Source: Nautilus pompilius (lineage: Eukaryota; Mollusca; Cephalopoda; Nautilida; Nautilidae). Taken from it: a stretch of 64,000 nucleotides of DNA. Below, piece after piece: positions 26,412-38,095 of this stretch. Position numbers and translations under genes: made by a program. The DNA lies in contig JACATO010002138.1 in the NCBI GenBank assembly GCA_018389105.1, positions 992,001-1,056,000 on the forward strand, given 5' to 3'. Under the pieces are notes generated by a model, which was given only the letters and a program-made list of their open reading frames with translations, was not told the origin of the DNA and searched no databases. Position 1 is the first letter of the stretch; every line of letters begins with the position of its first letter.

Positions 26412-27100
26412 GTGTACACAGCAGGTTACGTGGGAGAACCATGTGGTTGCCTACTTACATGTACACACAGGTGCTTCTCGTGCTTGTGGAATGGCCGAGA
26501 CGATGCAAGTCACTATAAGATCAAAGAATGGCCATCCAGATCAGACAATACTCCAGAAAAATTCTATGTGCAGCACGTGTCACTGGTATGTCGTTCGCAA
26601 AGAATATTTCTTCTACCACTGCATATAAAACTTGGCCAAATGAAGAGCTTTGTAAAGGCAATGAGTGTTGAAGGTGCGGGATTTCTTTACCTAAAAGAAA
26701 AATTTGGAGTGATTATTAACTGATACCAAGTTGAAGCCTGGAATATTTGTCAGACCGCAAACTTGTGATTTATTTTCCAATCCAGTCTTCCAGTCAGACT
26801 TAACCAACTGGAGCTGGCTGCATGGGAGGCTTTCAAACTGGTAGTTCACAATTTTCTTGGGAACTACAAAGCAGACAACTATGCCGAGTTGGTTAAGACA
26901 TCATAAAAAGCCTTCGAAGAAATGGTTTGCCGTATGTTGCTGAAGTTGCATTTCCTCCATTCACTCCTTGATTTATTCCCAGCCAACCTCGGTGCTGTGA
27001 GCGATGATTGCGGTTAGAAGTTCCACGAAGACATAAAGGCAATTGAGAGACATTATCAGGGGACAGAGACAAACCACTGCTATTCACAAGCATAAAAATC
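26412..27100 (+). pseudogene. Decayed copy of a multi-copy invertebrate gene family of unknown function
   Basis: The plus strand encodes, in shifting frames, blocks I recognise from large uncharacterised proteins present in many copies in arthropod, cnidarian and mollusc genomes. They are a Cys-containing block ending CLWNGRDDASHYKIKEWPSR (about 26490-26549), then LLPLHIKLGQMKSFVKAM (about 26612-26664) and GAGFLYLKEKFG. Next come ELAAWEAFKLVVHNFLGNY (about 26810-26866), LKLHFLHSLLDLFPANLGAV (about 26941-27000) and KFHEDIKAIERHYQG. The order matches the family from memory. Stops (for example a TAA at about 26906 and a TAG at about 27016) and at least one frameshift between 26720 and 26810 show it is dead. 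High copy number suggests the family is carried by a mobile element, but I cannot name the class. The N-terminal half is missing or unrecognisable. Confidence 0.7.
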
Positions 27101-29929
27101 AAGTATTTAAAGAGTTTCTGAACAGTTAATGTATACTTTATACAGTGTGTTTATGATGTTCAACATGTTCGAGCTTATGGATAACAGTTACTGTATAATA
27201 CAATGTGTTTATATCGTGAAATGAATTTATTCTTTGCAATTTTGCGATGTGCTTGATTTATATATTAACAAGGACTGAAAATGAGATTTTTCTGTAATTA
27301 AAAATCCAGACTGCTGGGTAAATTCTGACTTCAGATTTGAAATCAGCTGCTTGATTTGATAAAGGACACCTGCATGTACCCCAGTAGCAGGCGAAAAGTT
27401 ATCTTTTGTTGTCCAGTGTAATTGCATTTCTATTTCTTTTGCCACAGATCTACATATTTTAATGTTTCCATAGACTAAAGAGTAATTTCCTACAAAAAAG
27501 TTGACCACAAAAAATATTCATTGTATTAACAACCATCCATTCCTACCAGCAGCATTTCAGAATTTCTACCTGCTTTATAATCTGCTTGGTCAGGTGTAAC
27601 AAATTTGGATACATTGTAAGAATTTTGCACTTGTTTTATAAACTTTCCTTAAAAAAACCCACCTTTTAAAAATGCAATAATTTACTTTTAACATTCTCTG
27701 GTCTGGTCTGTCCAATTATTTTCACTTTGGTGTGTTCTGCTACTGGTGCAAACCTTGGAAACACAGAACCAGTTCCTGTACACCACCAACTAGAAAATTC
27801 CTCCTTCCCACACCCTGTTAAACTGTCTTTGTGGTATTTAAGTTATTGTTACATTTTTGGTGGAAGCACCTAGGTTATTTCTTAATGATAGGATTATTTG
27901 CTTGGAATGCACATTGTACTTGCCCTTAGTATAGAATTTGCCCTCCCCCCATTTTTTAAAATTTTTACAACCTACATATAGCTCTGATTTTATTCATCAA
28001 GCAGCCATGTTGCTTTCTCTCTGAGTTATGTTTAATCTTTGAAATCCTGATAGAAATGAACTAATTTATTTACCAGGTGGTTCCAACCTTGCCAGATGAA
28101 GTTGATTAGGCGATGACCCATACTAGTATTCCTATTATCTGACTCCTATACAACTGGGATGAGGTAACTAGATTATTTATGACAGCTTCCCCACCCTGCT
28201 GCTAAGATTGCTCTGTCTCAAACTCCTTAATGTGCTACTACTATAATTTGCATATATTTCGAATTTGTCAAATTTTATTGTTTTTTTTTTAATTCTGAGG
28301 CAACATAGGTAAATTGATTTGCATATTTTTAAATATTGTTGACTACTTTTAGTGAAAACTTTCTAAACATATTTTTTTTTTAAATAATAAAATATGCAGT
28401 TATTTAAAAATTGATTATTTAGATTTTCTGCAGAGTTTTGTCAGTTATGGCTGCTATAACTGTTTGTGGAATGATCTTAAGGCAGACCTTACATCCCTCT
28501 TACTGACACATCTCAAGTTTATTTTATCAATTTTCAGGTCATGTCCAACGCTAGTGGTTTAAAATATTTATAATATCTAAAAATGATGATAAATCTAACA
28601 TTTCATTATCCCACGGATGGTCAAATTATTTGCAGTAAGTATCTTCTGTGAATGAAACTATCAAACAAGTTCGGCAACTTCATTTTTTTTTTTCCAAATT
28701 TTTATCATAATTGAAATGTCCAAAAATCACTCATTCTTTTATTAAATCTTTCTTTTTAAAGATAATCTTTAGATATTCCATTTTCTTCTTATTTATCACA
28801 GTCAGTTCTTTAATTAAAAAAAAAAATCTTTTTTATTGCCAGACTTGAATTTTATACATACACAGGACATGGAACAAAAATTTCCATTTATATATATAAT
28901 CTCTGCCAATTCTCGCTGTTCTGTGTTTTATATATAATTTATATCCATCAGTCTGGAATTATTTATATTATATCTCCACCTTCTGATATGCCCACTATGT
29001 CAGGATTAGTCTCAGAGCACATTAACCTCAATTAATCTGTTTTAGGAATTACTGTAAACTTCTTTCATTGGCATAATAAACACATTAGTTAAGTTTTTTT
29101 TCTTTCTTTTATTAGTGCACAGATTAACATTTATCTTCTCCCATTAATTTTTTGTGCATGTTCTTATCATCGATAGTGTCCTGGCTCTCTTTTCAGTTAC
29201 AGGTTTTGACTATTTATTCTGGACTCTAGTAGCGTCATCTGATTTGTCTAATTTGGAAATAAGGGAAATTCTGAATATACTTTTGACCTGCACTTACCAG
29301 AATTATTTGTGATGCTTCAGAATGGGTAAAAATCTGTCTGTGATGCTTTCTAACATACCCTTCAGGTTTGCAAAGTCTTCATTACTTAACATTATCAGCA
29401 AAATTGAACGTATGCAGTATCTTTCTCATCAGTTGTAATTATCTAGTATCATCTATTCTTTAACTGGATTTGGATTCTCGCTTCACCTTTGTTATTCTTC
29501 AGTATCTGATCCATTTGAAATAAGTTAAACTTAGTCCATCCTTGAAATTTGCCATATATGTTTGTTCTTTGCTCCAGCAAGATCACCATATTTTCTTATT
29601 TTGAACATGGTGATGCATATAGCTTCTTATTTAACTAACTCAGAACAGCAATTATCTTTGTGGTGGTGATAATAATATCACTCCACCTAATACTTTTGTG
29701 TTTTGACAACCTCATGTATATCTTTGATATATTCATACAGAATGCAGAGGTTTTGATGCTTTCTAATTACATAGCAATAAATTTAGAAACTTGATATAAG
29801 TAAACAGACACCTACTGAGAATAATATAGTCCATTTCAGTCACACGATAAGCACATGACTAAACTGTAATAACAGGTACGAGTCAGAGAAAGTGTCAGTC
29901 TGCAGACACGTATGCTGCAAACAAAAGGG
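27101..29929. other. Non-coding stretch
   Basis: No gene recognised. A 93-codon minus-strand open frame at 27227-27508 directly follows the pseudogene and could be part of the same decayed unit on the opposite strand, but it shows no recognisable domain. The rest is AT-rich. Confidence 0.4.
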
Positions 29930-30520
29930 TCTCAGGAACTGATAGAGTTTAAAAGGGTGCACATAGTTGGGCAACGGACACTGGTAGAAACCAGCAGGAA
30001 ATTTTCAAGATACTAGATATCCTACTGTTGGCTGTTAACAGAGTGATTGTTCAGTTCAGCAAAATCCATAAGATAACCGATCATGGACATTCCAGATGCC
30101 CTAACCTAACAGAACAGAAATCTTGCTGTGATGAGTATTATGGAAATCAAACTCAGTGATGGGTTGCAAGTAAGGCAGGGGTACAACAAAAGAACAGTGA
30201 GATGCAAAATGCTCTTTATCTCACGATATCAGGTATCAACTGCTGTAGACAGTGCAGATGATACCATGCTCTTCTGCCTTTTGGAACACCCTTTTTTTTT
30301 TTAAGGAGTCTAGGTTTTATTTTTTCTCAGACAATGGCCTTGCATGTATGTGGGTTGGCTCTGTCCAACATGGGTATTTTTACTGGACCATCTGTAAGCC
30401 ATGACAGAGTAAGGTGGGGTGTGATTTGGGCCACTGGTCAGTTGTTGCTGGTGGCTTTGAAGGAACTGTAACTCTTCTTAGAGCATAAAAAAACATTTTG
30501 ATAGGGGAATTGTGCCTGTT
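29930..30520 (+). pseudogene. Possible highly decayed Tc1-like transposase
   Basis: Near 29952-30015 the plus strand reads IEFKRVHIVGQRTL followed by ETSRKF, resembling the first DNA-binding helices of some Tc1 transposases. Further on, around 30408-30470, it reads VRWGVIWATGQLLLVAL, resembling the block between the first two catalytic residues. The intervening frame is broken by stops and no catalytic Asp can be placed. The match is weak and could be coincidental. Confidence 0.3.
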
Positions 30521-33500
30521 TATGCCATTGATCATTTACACAAAGAGAGAGAACACAATACTTTTAGTGAAGATGGTGCTTCAGCAGTTACGTTGCCCGT
30601 GCACCACAAAGACGAAAATAGAGTGAGGACATTGTGACTTTGCTGTAGCCAAGACAGTTTTTGGACGTGGAACCTACTGAGTGTGTCTTTGACTGATCTC
30701 TGTAAAAATGTTCCAGTAAACCCATCTCCCAGGATTGTCTAACAGATTCTGTGCCAGAAATAGGCTGCAGTCTTGAAGACAAAGATTGCCGATCTCTCAT
30801 ACAATGTCAGTATGTTGTTGTCTTACATAAGGCAAAGGAAGCACCACAGAGTATTAACCCTATTCGTATTTTTCTAATGTTATCCATGTATGGTTCCCGA
30901 ATAACCAAGTGTTAAAGACTCTTGTCATCTGTATATTAGTATATAGGTATGGGTGTACTGTCTTTTTTCATTTCTTTTGTGACTTGCAAGAATGGTGTTT
31001 TATCTTTGCTCATTGGTTGGGTTTTTGAAATATAGTTTAAAAATGTTACATTGGTGATTAGGAAGGGTATTCCAGTCTGAACATTTTTAGCATCATCTAT
31101 TACTGAATCTAACCTGGGGATGCCAGCAGAATATGTTTTCTTAGCTGGAATAAATTAAATGTGTTAAATGTAGAAATGTAACGACGTAACCTCACTTCCA
31201 GCTCTGATATAAAAAAAAATATTACCTAGTAGTGTAATTTTTGTCATTACAATGTACTGAAAGTAGCAAGTATCTATGTATATCTATCTGCTGATAATTC
31301 ACTAAACCTTTCCCATAATGCAACAGTATGGAAATTTATGATTGTTTATAAATATTTTGGTAAAATGTCTGTCTACCTTTAAAAGCAGATTCAAGGCTAA
31401 TTCTTTTGGTGTTTAAAATAGCACAGTTTCTATCAAGTGAAGTTTGGTGGCGCTTTTCTCTGAATGTGTTACTTCATCTGCCATATAAACTAAACTCTCA
31501 GAGGCGGTTGGCGGTGATCAAAACCTAACTGGTCATGTGGTTTTGTATTGTTGTGTTGTGAGGAGGTCTCCTAAATTATCAGGAGGCAGAAGCAAAATTC
31601 AGATTGTGTGCCTAGCCAAACTTTGGCCTGCTCTGTTTACAGTTGTTTTGGAGACTGCTGATAAATTTTTTTGACAGATAGGAAGGAAGAGATAAAATTC
31701 TGAACCTGCCATATTTTTTCTGCTTTATCGATAGCCTTACTTCCAGCTTTTAAAATTTATAAGTTAGTTAAAATTAAAGCTAGAAATTATACTTAGAAAG
31801 GGTGTTAAAAAAATAGATGCATGGAATTACGTGGTAAATGAAACGGATTTTCCATTTCAAGAATTTAAACTGAAATATGTGGTATTGGTTAGAAAACCAC
31901 TGCCTCAGAGCTGGATGCAGATTATACTTATTTGAATTCCAAGCCAAATTAAAGACAGTTTGGAAGTGGAATTACAAGCAAATTAAATGTAGCTTTCTAG
32001 AGATACTACTTAGTGATGGAATGATTGCAAAGTTAGGAAGTTCAAGTCATCTGGTGCTGACACGGAATAAAATGGATAAAAAAAAATTTTTTTTAATGCA
32101 TACCTGAAATTGCCTTGCCACATCTTATACATGTCAGCTAGTCAAGTGGTATGCTATTAGTACTGCGCTGAATCGTAGTAAATCTGACAGACCTCGAATG
32201 GCTTTTGCAAATGGAAATTACAACTCGAGTCATTCTAAATGTAAAAAACAGACTGCTTGTTTCTCAGATTCTTTAGGAAAAAAACAACTTAGTTTTGTCT
32301 TGGAAAAATGTATTTAAAACCGTGTACATGCGAACAATAAGAAAAAAAAAGTCAATCAGGTTTTAGGAAATTCATCAAGTGTACCATGCCTTTCCTGTTT
32401 GTTTTTTTTTAGTTTTTCTACTAACAGGACTTATTTATTTTGACGATTTAAATGATATGCAAATTGTTAATTAGCCTTTTGCACTCGTAATCATTACATT
32501 ATACCATATGGAGTCAATAAAAGAATTATGATTTTGCTAAACTATTTTATTATCTGATGTACATAACTAACTAATTCTACATATATGAATATGCTAAAGG
32601 AAACAAACCAAAAACAAGGGAAAAGAAATCAACCATGGAGACTGCTAACCTCTGTAAAGTCAGTCCGTTGGGAATTTACTTTATTCGATTCTTTTTGGAC
32701 TTTTTCAAAGAACAGCTTTTATTTATTATTACTTTTCAGCATTCACGGAAAAAAAGCATTGTCAATTTTGTAAGGGACGTTCAGAGTGTAAACTGTTTCT
32801 GAAACAAGTACCAGGGTAGGCTTTCCTTAGTTGCTAGGTGGATGGCTGTCTCACGTTCTCACTCTGTTTTCATGGGTATTCGAGCTTGTTCACAGACCTA
32901 GGTAGGCTATGGTGCATCAATACCATGTTAAACGCAGACCCAACCTTTCTAGGGATTGGGGAAAAAAAAAAACAAACTTGGACCGGGTTTTGACCTGGAA
33001 CCCTAACCCAGCCATCTTTTTTCTCTCCTCCTGCATTATCCATAGCTATTCTTTGTGCGATTGCTGTTATTTTTTGTCGATGGGTTTTAGACTACAATAA
33101 CTCATTGCAACTTCTGTTTCAGTACTGGAACAATAGGAATGAAGTGATACACAAAATGAATTGATTTTTTTTTTTCTTCTTAGTTCAGCGAATTCTTTTG
33201 CAGTAACTCAAATAGAGCCAAAACAGTTTTTTTTTGTGTGTGTGGCCGACTGCAAAACGTCCCCAGAGTTGAAAAGTCCCTGCTCAGCTAATGAAAAGTG
33301 TGATGCTTACAAGCAAAAATGTGGAATTGACTGATTATTTATCTTTTTGTGCGCCATTTTTTGTTACTGCCACCTAATGGGACAATCACAGCTGTTTTTC
33401 TTGTTTGTTTTTTTTTTTTCTGGATAAAAATTATCTTCATCTTTAAATGACTGAAAAAAAAAATATTTATAAATAGTAACTGTCAAGTAAAGACGATATT

Positions 33501-33866
33501 TCAGTTCTTTATGCCATTTATTAAAGATAAAAATAAAAAAAACAACTGACATTTTTGTGCACCATTAAGAGTTCCTTAAACCTAAATTTTGTTTTTTTTA
33601 AAGTTAGTGAGATTTTATGAAAAATCTAGTATTTAAATTATCAGTACTTTAAACTTAAGATCATAAATAAATGTGAATAAATAAAAATAGTCTTGAAATT
33701 GATAACCCTGTTTTTTACAAGGGAGTTTCTCTCTCTCCTTTTTTTTTTTTGGACCGAGTTGTTGGAGATTTCTGAGCCGAGGAAGTGAGGTTTTAAACAA
33801 ATCAAACAGTTAATGCTGCAGTATAGCCGAAGGTATTAGGGTCACCAGCACCACTATATCATCATA
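30521..33866. other. Non-coding stretch
   Basis: No gene recognised. It contains many A and T homopolymers and a pyrimidine tract (CTCTCTCTCC plus T-run) at about 33729-33750 just before the minisatellite. Confidence 0.5.
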
Positions 33867-34779
33867 CCAGGACCCAGTCCTTGGACTAGTGCACTTCTCT
33901 ACTAAGACCTACCAGGACCCGGTCCTTGGACTAGTGCACTTCTCTACTAAGACCTACCAGGACCCGGTCCTTGGACTAGTGCACTTCTCTACTAAGACCT
34001 ACCAGGACCCGGTCCTTGGACTAGTGCACTTCTCTACTAAGACCTACCAGGACCCGGTCCTTGGACTAGTGCACTTCTCTACTAAGACCTACCAGGACCC
34101 GGTCCTTGGACTAGTGCACTTCTCTACTAAGACCTACCAGGACCCGGTCCTTGGACTAGTGCACTTCTCTACTAAGACCTACCAGGACCCGTTCCTTGGA
34201 CTAGTGCACTTCTCTACTAAGACCTACCAGGACCCGGTCCTTGGACTAGTGCACTTCTCTACTAAGACCTACCAGGACCCGGTCCTTGGACTAGTGCACT
34301 TCTCTACTAAGACCTACCAGGACCCGTCTTTGGACTAGTGCACTTCTCTACTAAGACCTACCAGGACCCGGTCCTTGGACTAGTGCACTTCTCTACTAAG
34401 ACCTACCAGGACCCGGTCCTTGGACTAGTGCACTTCTCTACTAAGACCTACCAGGACCCGGTCCTTGGACTAGTGCACTTCTCTACTAAGACCTACCAGG
34501 ACCCGGTCCTTGGACTAGTGCACTTCTTACTAAGACCTACCAGGACCCGGTCCTTGGACTAGTGCACTGCTCTACTAAGACCTACCAGGACCCGGTCCTT
34601 GGACTAGTGCACTTCTCTACTAAGACCTACCAGGACCCGGTCCTTGGACTAGTGCACTGCTCTACTAAGACCTACCAGGACCCGGTCCTTGGACTAGTGC
34701 ACTGCTCTACTAAGACCTACCAGGACCCGGTCCTTGGACTAGTGCACTTCTCTACTAAGACCTACCAGGACCCGGTCCT
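33867..34779 (+). repeat. 45-bp minisatellite, about 20 tandem copies
   Basis: The unit is 45 bp and repeats head to tail about 20.3 times with very few differences. Each unit contains an interrupted palindrome (GGACC-C-GGTCC), the palindromes ACTAGT and GTGCAC, and is richer in GC than its surroundings. Because 45 is divisible by three, exactly one frame is open, encoding the 15-residue repeat HFSTKTYQDPVLGLV. All other frames on both strands carry a stop in every unit. Single-base deletions near 34326 and 34526 shift the frame twice. Variant units include CACTGCTCT instead of CACTTCTCT (about 34566, 34656, 34701) and GTTCC for GGTCC near 34191. There is no ATG within the array, and the upstream frame opens only after a TAA at 33811. 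A coding role would need splicing, and I treat it as a VNTR. High unit identity indicates recent expansion or homogenisation. Confidence 0.95.
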
Positions 34780-37014
34780 CAAATTGTCACTGGGACTTTG
34801 TCCTTTGCCAGGAAAATGTTAGTTACTGTAGCTTAATTTTTAGCTAAGCACAAATTTTGTTTTTAAGATTTGGATTCTGCAAAATATCTTGTGAATAGCA
34901 TTAAGTTTTTTGCTATTACTTATTTCACTTACCACAAGAACAGTTTCAGGGTCATCTATGCAAGGTTTTCATAAGCTAAAAAATTTACACGGTTATTAAA
35001 TAATAAAGTATAAAAGCAACTGAAACAATAGATTTTATGCAAGCAATCAATGAATTCATTAAATGTATTTAAAATGTAAAACTGGGTGACAGTAGCTGGA
35101 AATATCTTCACACTGTCAACGCCACAAGACAAACTGCATAGGACTTTTTTTTTCATCTAGAAATACTAAATGAAAAAATGGTTCTTTTCTGCCAGTATGT
35201 GTGTATCTAAATATGCAAATTGCCTTTTAGCTTTACAAATTAACAACTCCATGGCAGCAAATAATATTCTTTTTACGGTTTAAGAATTACATTCGTTTGC
35301 TGGCATCGTGGTTTTGAGTTATTTAGGAATCATCTCCAGTCACTGCTTACAGATACTCTAGACTTTGGCATGTGATGTGATGGGGTGGGTTTTAGTTACC
35401 CAAACTTGGTTTTGTTTGTTTACCAGGAGCCAGATGTAATGAATGTTGTCAACTATTATGTTGAATCATTCCACCCTTGGCTGGCCAAGACATTCATCTT
35501 TCTCAGAGGGGTGGTGCTCACATGATCTGTTAAGTGTACAGACAGGGGTGGGGGGGGGGAGAACAAAATTCTGTATCATTATTTGAATAAAAAGGAATCC
35601 TTTTGTTTTTCTTTAGCCATTCTAATAAATAAAAACAAACAAAGTATCTAGTATTTTGCTGTGGAATCCTGTAGTTGCTTGTTTGTGCTAAAAGCAACCC
35701 TGCCCGCCCTGGTGTCTGTTTATTGACTTTAATCTGTGCCAGTCTGGTCCATTTCTCTCTCTCTAACTAATTTTGTAGATTTTTTCTTGTTTAGGTAAGA
35801 AATTTAAAAAAAAATAATAATAAAATAATATCATACAGGGTGTGTGTGTGTGTGTGTGCACGGAGCTTGTTTTTGGGGTGGCTGGGTCGGACATTTTGTT
35901 AGTTGTCCGAAACTGCTGCCCGAATTTCAATGCTTGAATCGATGTGATTCAGCAGTTCCCCCTTTCCCCCCCTTTTTTCCCCAATCAATGTATATAAATA
36001 ACCATATCGCATCTGTGAAGCATCTCTGTTTTTTTTTTTTTTTTGTAAGTACGCATTTAAAATAATGTACAAAAAATCCATTGTGGTTAACTTCATCTTT
36101 TGGTATTATATATTTATTTATCTGTTATTTATTTTGTGCATTTTGGAAAGAAAGTCAGGGGAACTAGTAATTTATTCAACAATTTTGCATACCAAACTGC
36201 AAAAATTCCATCTTTCTTTTTAAATAAATGAATAGAACCAAATTCGATGCTGTAACTGTTGATAAGTATCTGATGATTAAACATTGGTGAGTATCTAATA
36301 CCATAGATATTGATGAGAAATTGATACTTGATTGGCCTATTGCTTGGTTTCTGATATTATTATTATTATTTTTTTTTAGGTACTTGATAATGTGATTATT
36401 GATGAATATCTGAAATTGTGGCTATTGAAATCTTAATGTAAATATTTTTGCATTCATCATTTCATATCAAAATAATACTTCTGTAATCATGGATGTATAG
36501 ATTGCTATATGGCTATATTAAATATAATTTCCTGAAAAGTTAAGAACATTTTATGCTGACAAACCCAGGTTGTGACTATTATAATTTTTTTTAAACTTTG
36601 AAATTTGTTGTGCAGTTAGTTTTTACATATTAATTTTGTTTTTAAGCTGAACTGACATGTGTACAAGTTTTTTACAAATTAATTCTTGCCAAACTGAGTA
36701 ACCAAATACTTTTATTATAATTTCAAAATCAAATTTAGAATCATTTTCATAACTGTATGGCTGTAAAATTTCTGCAACTTAAATTGTCGGAAATTCTATT
36801 CAATGCTTAAGTGCTTAATACAAGATATGTACATCCACAAATAATAAGGGCATATTTAATTTTAGTTTATTATTAGTTTTAGAAAATAACAACAGTAATA
36901 AACTGCAATAAATAAAGAGCTTTCAATTTTTTGCAATTTTTTCTAACAGAATAATTTCTTTTACACTGCTTGAAGGTGCAAAAAAGGGATGTTTGCCAGA
37001 CTACAGATGGTCTT
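34780..37014. other. Non-coding stretch with a short (GT)n
   Basis: No gene recognised. A (TG)9 microsatellite lies at 35840-35858, and G-runs and C-runs occur near 35.55 and 35.96 kb. Confidence 0.5.
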
Positions 37015-37150
37015 ATCTTTGTCACTGTTCCTTGCAGTTGAAGATGCTTCTTCAGTGCACCCCTGTGGTTCAGATGACTGGCAGGGGTTAGAGTGCGGAA
37101 AGTCAGTACTAGAACTCTTCGCTTTTTAGATGTGGCATAAACTGGAGGTG
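37015..37150 (-). repeat. SINE body fragment
   Basis: On the minus strand this segment carries CACATCTAAAAAGCGAAGAG followed by a TCTAGTACTGACTTTCCGC stretch and later CTGAACC-CAGGG. The minus strand of 46000-46140 has the same order (CACATCTAAAAAGCAAGAG, GACTT, then CTGAACCCAAGGG). The tRNA-like head is absent. Shared order in two places supports a dispersed repeat family. Confidence 0.6.
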
Positions 37151-37280
37151 GTGGTCATATTTTTGAGAATATGATACTTTTATTAATTATGCATATAAAC
37201 TTTTAAAAATGTGTATTTTTAAAAACTGTTTTTATATAAACATGAATTTTCAGAATCATTCATTTGTTGTACATGTGTGT

Positions 37281-37436
37281 TTTCAGTATCTCACGATGCT
37301 GCAGACAGCTAACGCTGATGCTGGGATTCGAACCAGGGATCTCCAGTTGCTGACCCATGTGTGCGCTTCCAACTGAGGATTCCTGTTTCGAATCCCAGCA
37401 TCAGTGTTACTGTCTGCAGCATTGTGAGATACTGAA
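37281..37436. repeat. Foldback of two tRNA-like SINE ends
   Basis: Arms of about 50 bp at 37281-37332 and 37386-37436 are inverted copies of each other with only a few mismatches. Each carries, reading inwards, CAGTATCTCAC, ATGCTGCAGACAG and TGATGCTGGGATTCGAA. Each arm therefore has a B-box-like TTCGAATCCCAGC pointing outward. The 53-bp loop on the minus strand adds an A-box-like TCCTCAGTTGG and, at normal spacing, GGTTCGAATCC. So the minus strand holds a nearly complete tRNA-like head that continues into its own SINE body, and the plus strand holds the mirror copy. It may be a head-to-head pair of SINE insertions or a palindromic duplication. Confidence 0.75.
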
Positions 37437-37734
37437 AAAACGCACACCCAACATCATTCTACTTGTGACAAAAAGTACTAACTTATTTACAGATATTGCG
37501 GTGAGTCCTCTAACAAAACACCTACTTCATTTGTATTTAGAAAAACAACAACAACAATCTCTCCAGATTGTAAGATATGAAATAAGAAAAAATGTTGTGA
37601 GATATCGTTCTCACCCTGATTGTTTGATTCAAGTTTTGTGTGCCAAGTATTAAGTAATTCTTTGAATTAGCTTTCTGGTTAATGTCTCCATGCACAGTCA
37701 TTCTTGTAAAGTACTGAATGTATACAGTTCATAG
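37437..37734. other. Non-coding spacer between SINE units
   Basis: AT-rich sequence with no recognised feature, perhaps the tail of the foldback element. Confidence 0.4.
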
Positions 37735-38095
37735 AGAGTGTAGTCTGGTGCTTAGGCTACTGGACTGCTAAGGTCTAGCAGGACCTGAGTTTGAATCTCT
37801 GGGGTGGAGTTGGCTTGGTTTTGTGTACTTTTCTACCATGGCTTTTCCTCACTCGCTCACTCACTCTTAAGCCAGCCATGTAGGGGGGGGGTCTTCGTTT
37901 TCTCCCGCACCTGAAGACAAAGAGTTTTAGCAGGAACTTTTGATAGTTTCGTTCACCACGCTGGCAGCCACGATGCTTCAATACCACACCACCTTTCAGG
38001 ACAGATGGGCGGACCTGGCCTCCCACCAAGCTCTCCTGTAGCCGAGAGCAGTGATGGTGAGATGCCCCATTGGTGCCATTGCCTGACATGCAGAG
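37735..38095 (+). repeat. tRNA-derived SINE, longest copy in the window
   Basis: A tRNA-like head (GGTGCTTAGGCTACTGGACT, then the B-box-like GAGTTTGAATCTC at about 37787-37799) is followed by a body. The body carries TTTTCTCCCGCACCTGAAG, then GAGTTTTAGCAGGAACTTT and a GC-richer 3' part ending near GACATGCAGAG. A copy with the same order of blocks lies at 41490-41800. The minus-strand open frame through the unit (37775-38089) is a by-product of the repeat. Confidence 0.7.

Noticed and set aside
33867-34779. CRISPR array
   Set aside because: The units are contiguous with no unique spacers, and the context is eukaryotic.
33889-34822. Three consecutive open frames read as a repetitive protein
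   Set aside because: They begin at GTG rather than ATG, consist almost wholly of the 45-bp minisatellite unit and are separated by single-base deletions. I annotate a tandem repeat, not genes.
37775-38089. 104-codon basic protein on the minus strand
   Set aside because: The frame lies wholly inside a tRNA-derived SINE and has no homology I recognise.
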